Assembly (NCBI GenBank): GCA_017999915.1
Contig: JAGNKX010000014.1
Location: 93,607 to 157,606 of the forward strand
Source: Spirochaetota bacterium
GTDB taxonomy: Bacteria; Spirochaetota; UBA4802; UBA5550
Length of the DNA stretch: 64,000 nt
Direction of reading: 5' to 3'
The notes beneath the pieces were generated by a model that did not search any database, was not told where the DNA came from, and saw only the letters and a program-made list of their open reading frames with translations. The position numbers and the translations under genes are program-made. Positions 63,448 to 64,000 of this stretch are shown in pieces (position 1 is the first letter of the stretch; every line of letters starts with the position of its first letter).

Positions 63448-63541
63448 CTCTGACCCCCAAAATTATTACTCGGGTAATTATTACTCTGACCCCAAAATTT
63501 TTAGAGTTTGATTTTTTTTAATCATTTTTTGCTCTGACCCC
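63448..63541. repeat. three direct copies of CTCTGACCCC
   Basis: The 10-base word CTCTGACCCC occurs at 63448-63457, 63484-63493 and 63532-63541, each followed by A/T-rich sequence. It lies in the AT-rich 350-base gap (63271-63621) in front of a Y1 transposase gene. Such repeats may be its recognition sites or remnants of insertion. Confidence 0.7.
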
Positions 63542-63621
63542 TAAATTGCCACCTAAATTTTTTTAAAAATATCCCCTCCCGTTCGTTAACCAGTTAACAA
63601 CCCCAGAAACGAGAGGATCAT

Positions 63622-64000
63622 ATGGCCAGAAAAACCAGAGAATGCCTGCCCGATACCCACAACCACGCAATTTCGCGGTGCATTGAGAGAAAACCCCTCA
63701 TGAGACGATCCAGCATGAAAGATCTGATGCATGATGTTCTCAACGAGGCTCTGGAGAAATATCATTTCGAACTGGTCTCTTATTCAATAATGGATAATCA
63801 TTTCCATTTTTACATAAAAACGCTTAAGGGCGGGGAAACCATCTCCCGTATCATGCAATTCATCAAATCACAATTCGCCCGGCGCTACAACAAGATGATG
63901 GATAGAATAGGGCCCTTCTGGAATGAACGGTTTGTCAATATGATCATCGAGCGCACCGCCAATCCTGTCCACTATTTCTGGAATGTATTTCTTTACACGG
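63622..64000 (+). CDS. Y1/REP-associated (IS200-like) transposase, cut by window edge
   Basis: At least 126 residues, open at the right edge. The HUH motif is seen at NHFHFYI (His60-Phe-His62) and the catalytic tyrosine is Tyr89 in FARRYNKM. The segment ISRIMQFIKSQF and GPFWNERFV are typical of the RAYT type. GAGAGG lies just before the ATG. The enzyme would cut and move single-stranded DNA. No stop is seen, so its C-terminus and any downstream repeat are outside the window. Confidence 0.88.
   Translation, partial: MARKTRECLPDTHNHAISRCIERKPLMRRSSMKDLMHDVLNEALEKYHFELVSYSIMDNHFHFYIKTLKGGETISRIMQFIKSQFARRYNKMMDRIGPFWNERFVNMIIERTANPVHYFWNVFLYT

Overview
The window is a chromosomal segment of a spirochaete-like, Gram-negative bacterium. 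Evidence for this is two adjacent FlaA-type flagellar sheath proteins, a 900-residue GreA fusion of the kind found in spirochaetes, many lipoproteins, a DUF2225 protein, a CheX-like protein and STAS/GHKL switch proteins. The ribosomal order rpsD-rpoA-rplQ and a CIRCE-controlled groES-groEL fit this. GC content looks moderate to high in genes, with AT-rich regulatory gaps. Placement in Spirochaetota, nearer Leptospira-like lineages than Borrelia or Treponema, is inference.

Layout. 1-2.3 kb: end of the ribosomal/alpha operon, with a structured rpsD-rpoA spacer. 2.3-7.4 kb: secreted proteins, DUF2225, truA. 7.6-13.3 kb: lysC-ddl-HAD phosphatase, pssA, a flavoprotein reductase and moaC. 13.3-15.9 kb: CIRCE, groES, groEL, terminator. 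16-20 kb: a GHKL-ATPase/STAS-like regulatory cluster with three unknown proteins. 20-28.5 kb: envelope genes (SPOR protein, SH3 lipoprotein, amidase, GerMN-like protein, polysaccharide deacetylase, M23 peptidase) with dapF and a pseudouridine synthase. 28.5-37 kb: secreted proteins, a degenerate ADP-ribosylglycohydrolase, a FecR lipoprotein, an M20 peptidase, a sugar nucleotidyltransferase fused to a degenerate mutase, and an unusual signal peptidase. 37.5-42.4 kb: flaA pair, long GreA fusion, tRNA-Leu(CAG). 42.5-44.9 kb: LTD lipoprotein, a palindromic three-hairpin element, a catalytically dead Y1-transposase relative and two unknown proteins. 45-48 kb: two divergent phosphofructokinases, one with ATP-type and one with PPi-type signature. 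49.3-54 kb: rnfCDGEA without rnfB. 54-59 kb: VanX-like dipeptidase, TPR protein, a four-helix membrane protein, flavodiiron protein and thyX. 59-64 kb: CheX-like, SurA-like, Trm112-like, an M30-like protease lipoprotein, and a Y1 (REP-type) transposase running off the right edge behind three short repeats.

How it fits together. Most genes are housekeeping, cell-envelope and motility functions. The most unusual part is 43.36-44.90 kb, where a cloverleaf-like palindrome lies 150 bases before a Y1/RAYT-fold protein that has lost its first HUH histidine and its tyrosine, followed closely by two unknown genes. With the apparently intact Y1 transposase at the right end, it suggests a domesticated nucleic-acid-binding relative of REP transposases. 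Other signals worth a check are the mutually exclusive pairings upstream of rpoA, an 11-bp hairpin that buries the Shine-Dalgarno of the flavodiiron gene, an RnfG without its flavin-acceptor threonine, and a signal peptidase with Arg at the catalytic Lys position.

Limits: everything was read by eye. Homology calls rest on remembered family motifs, and no alignment, folding or database search was run.
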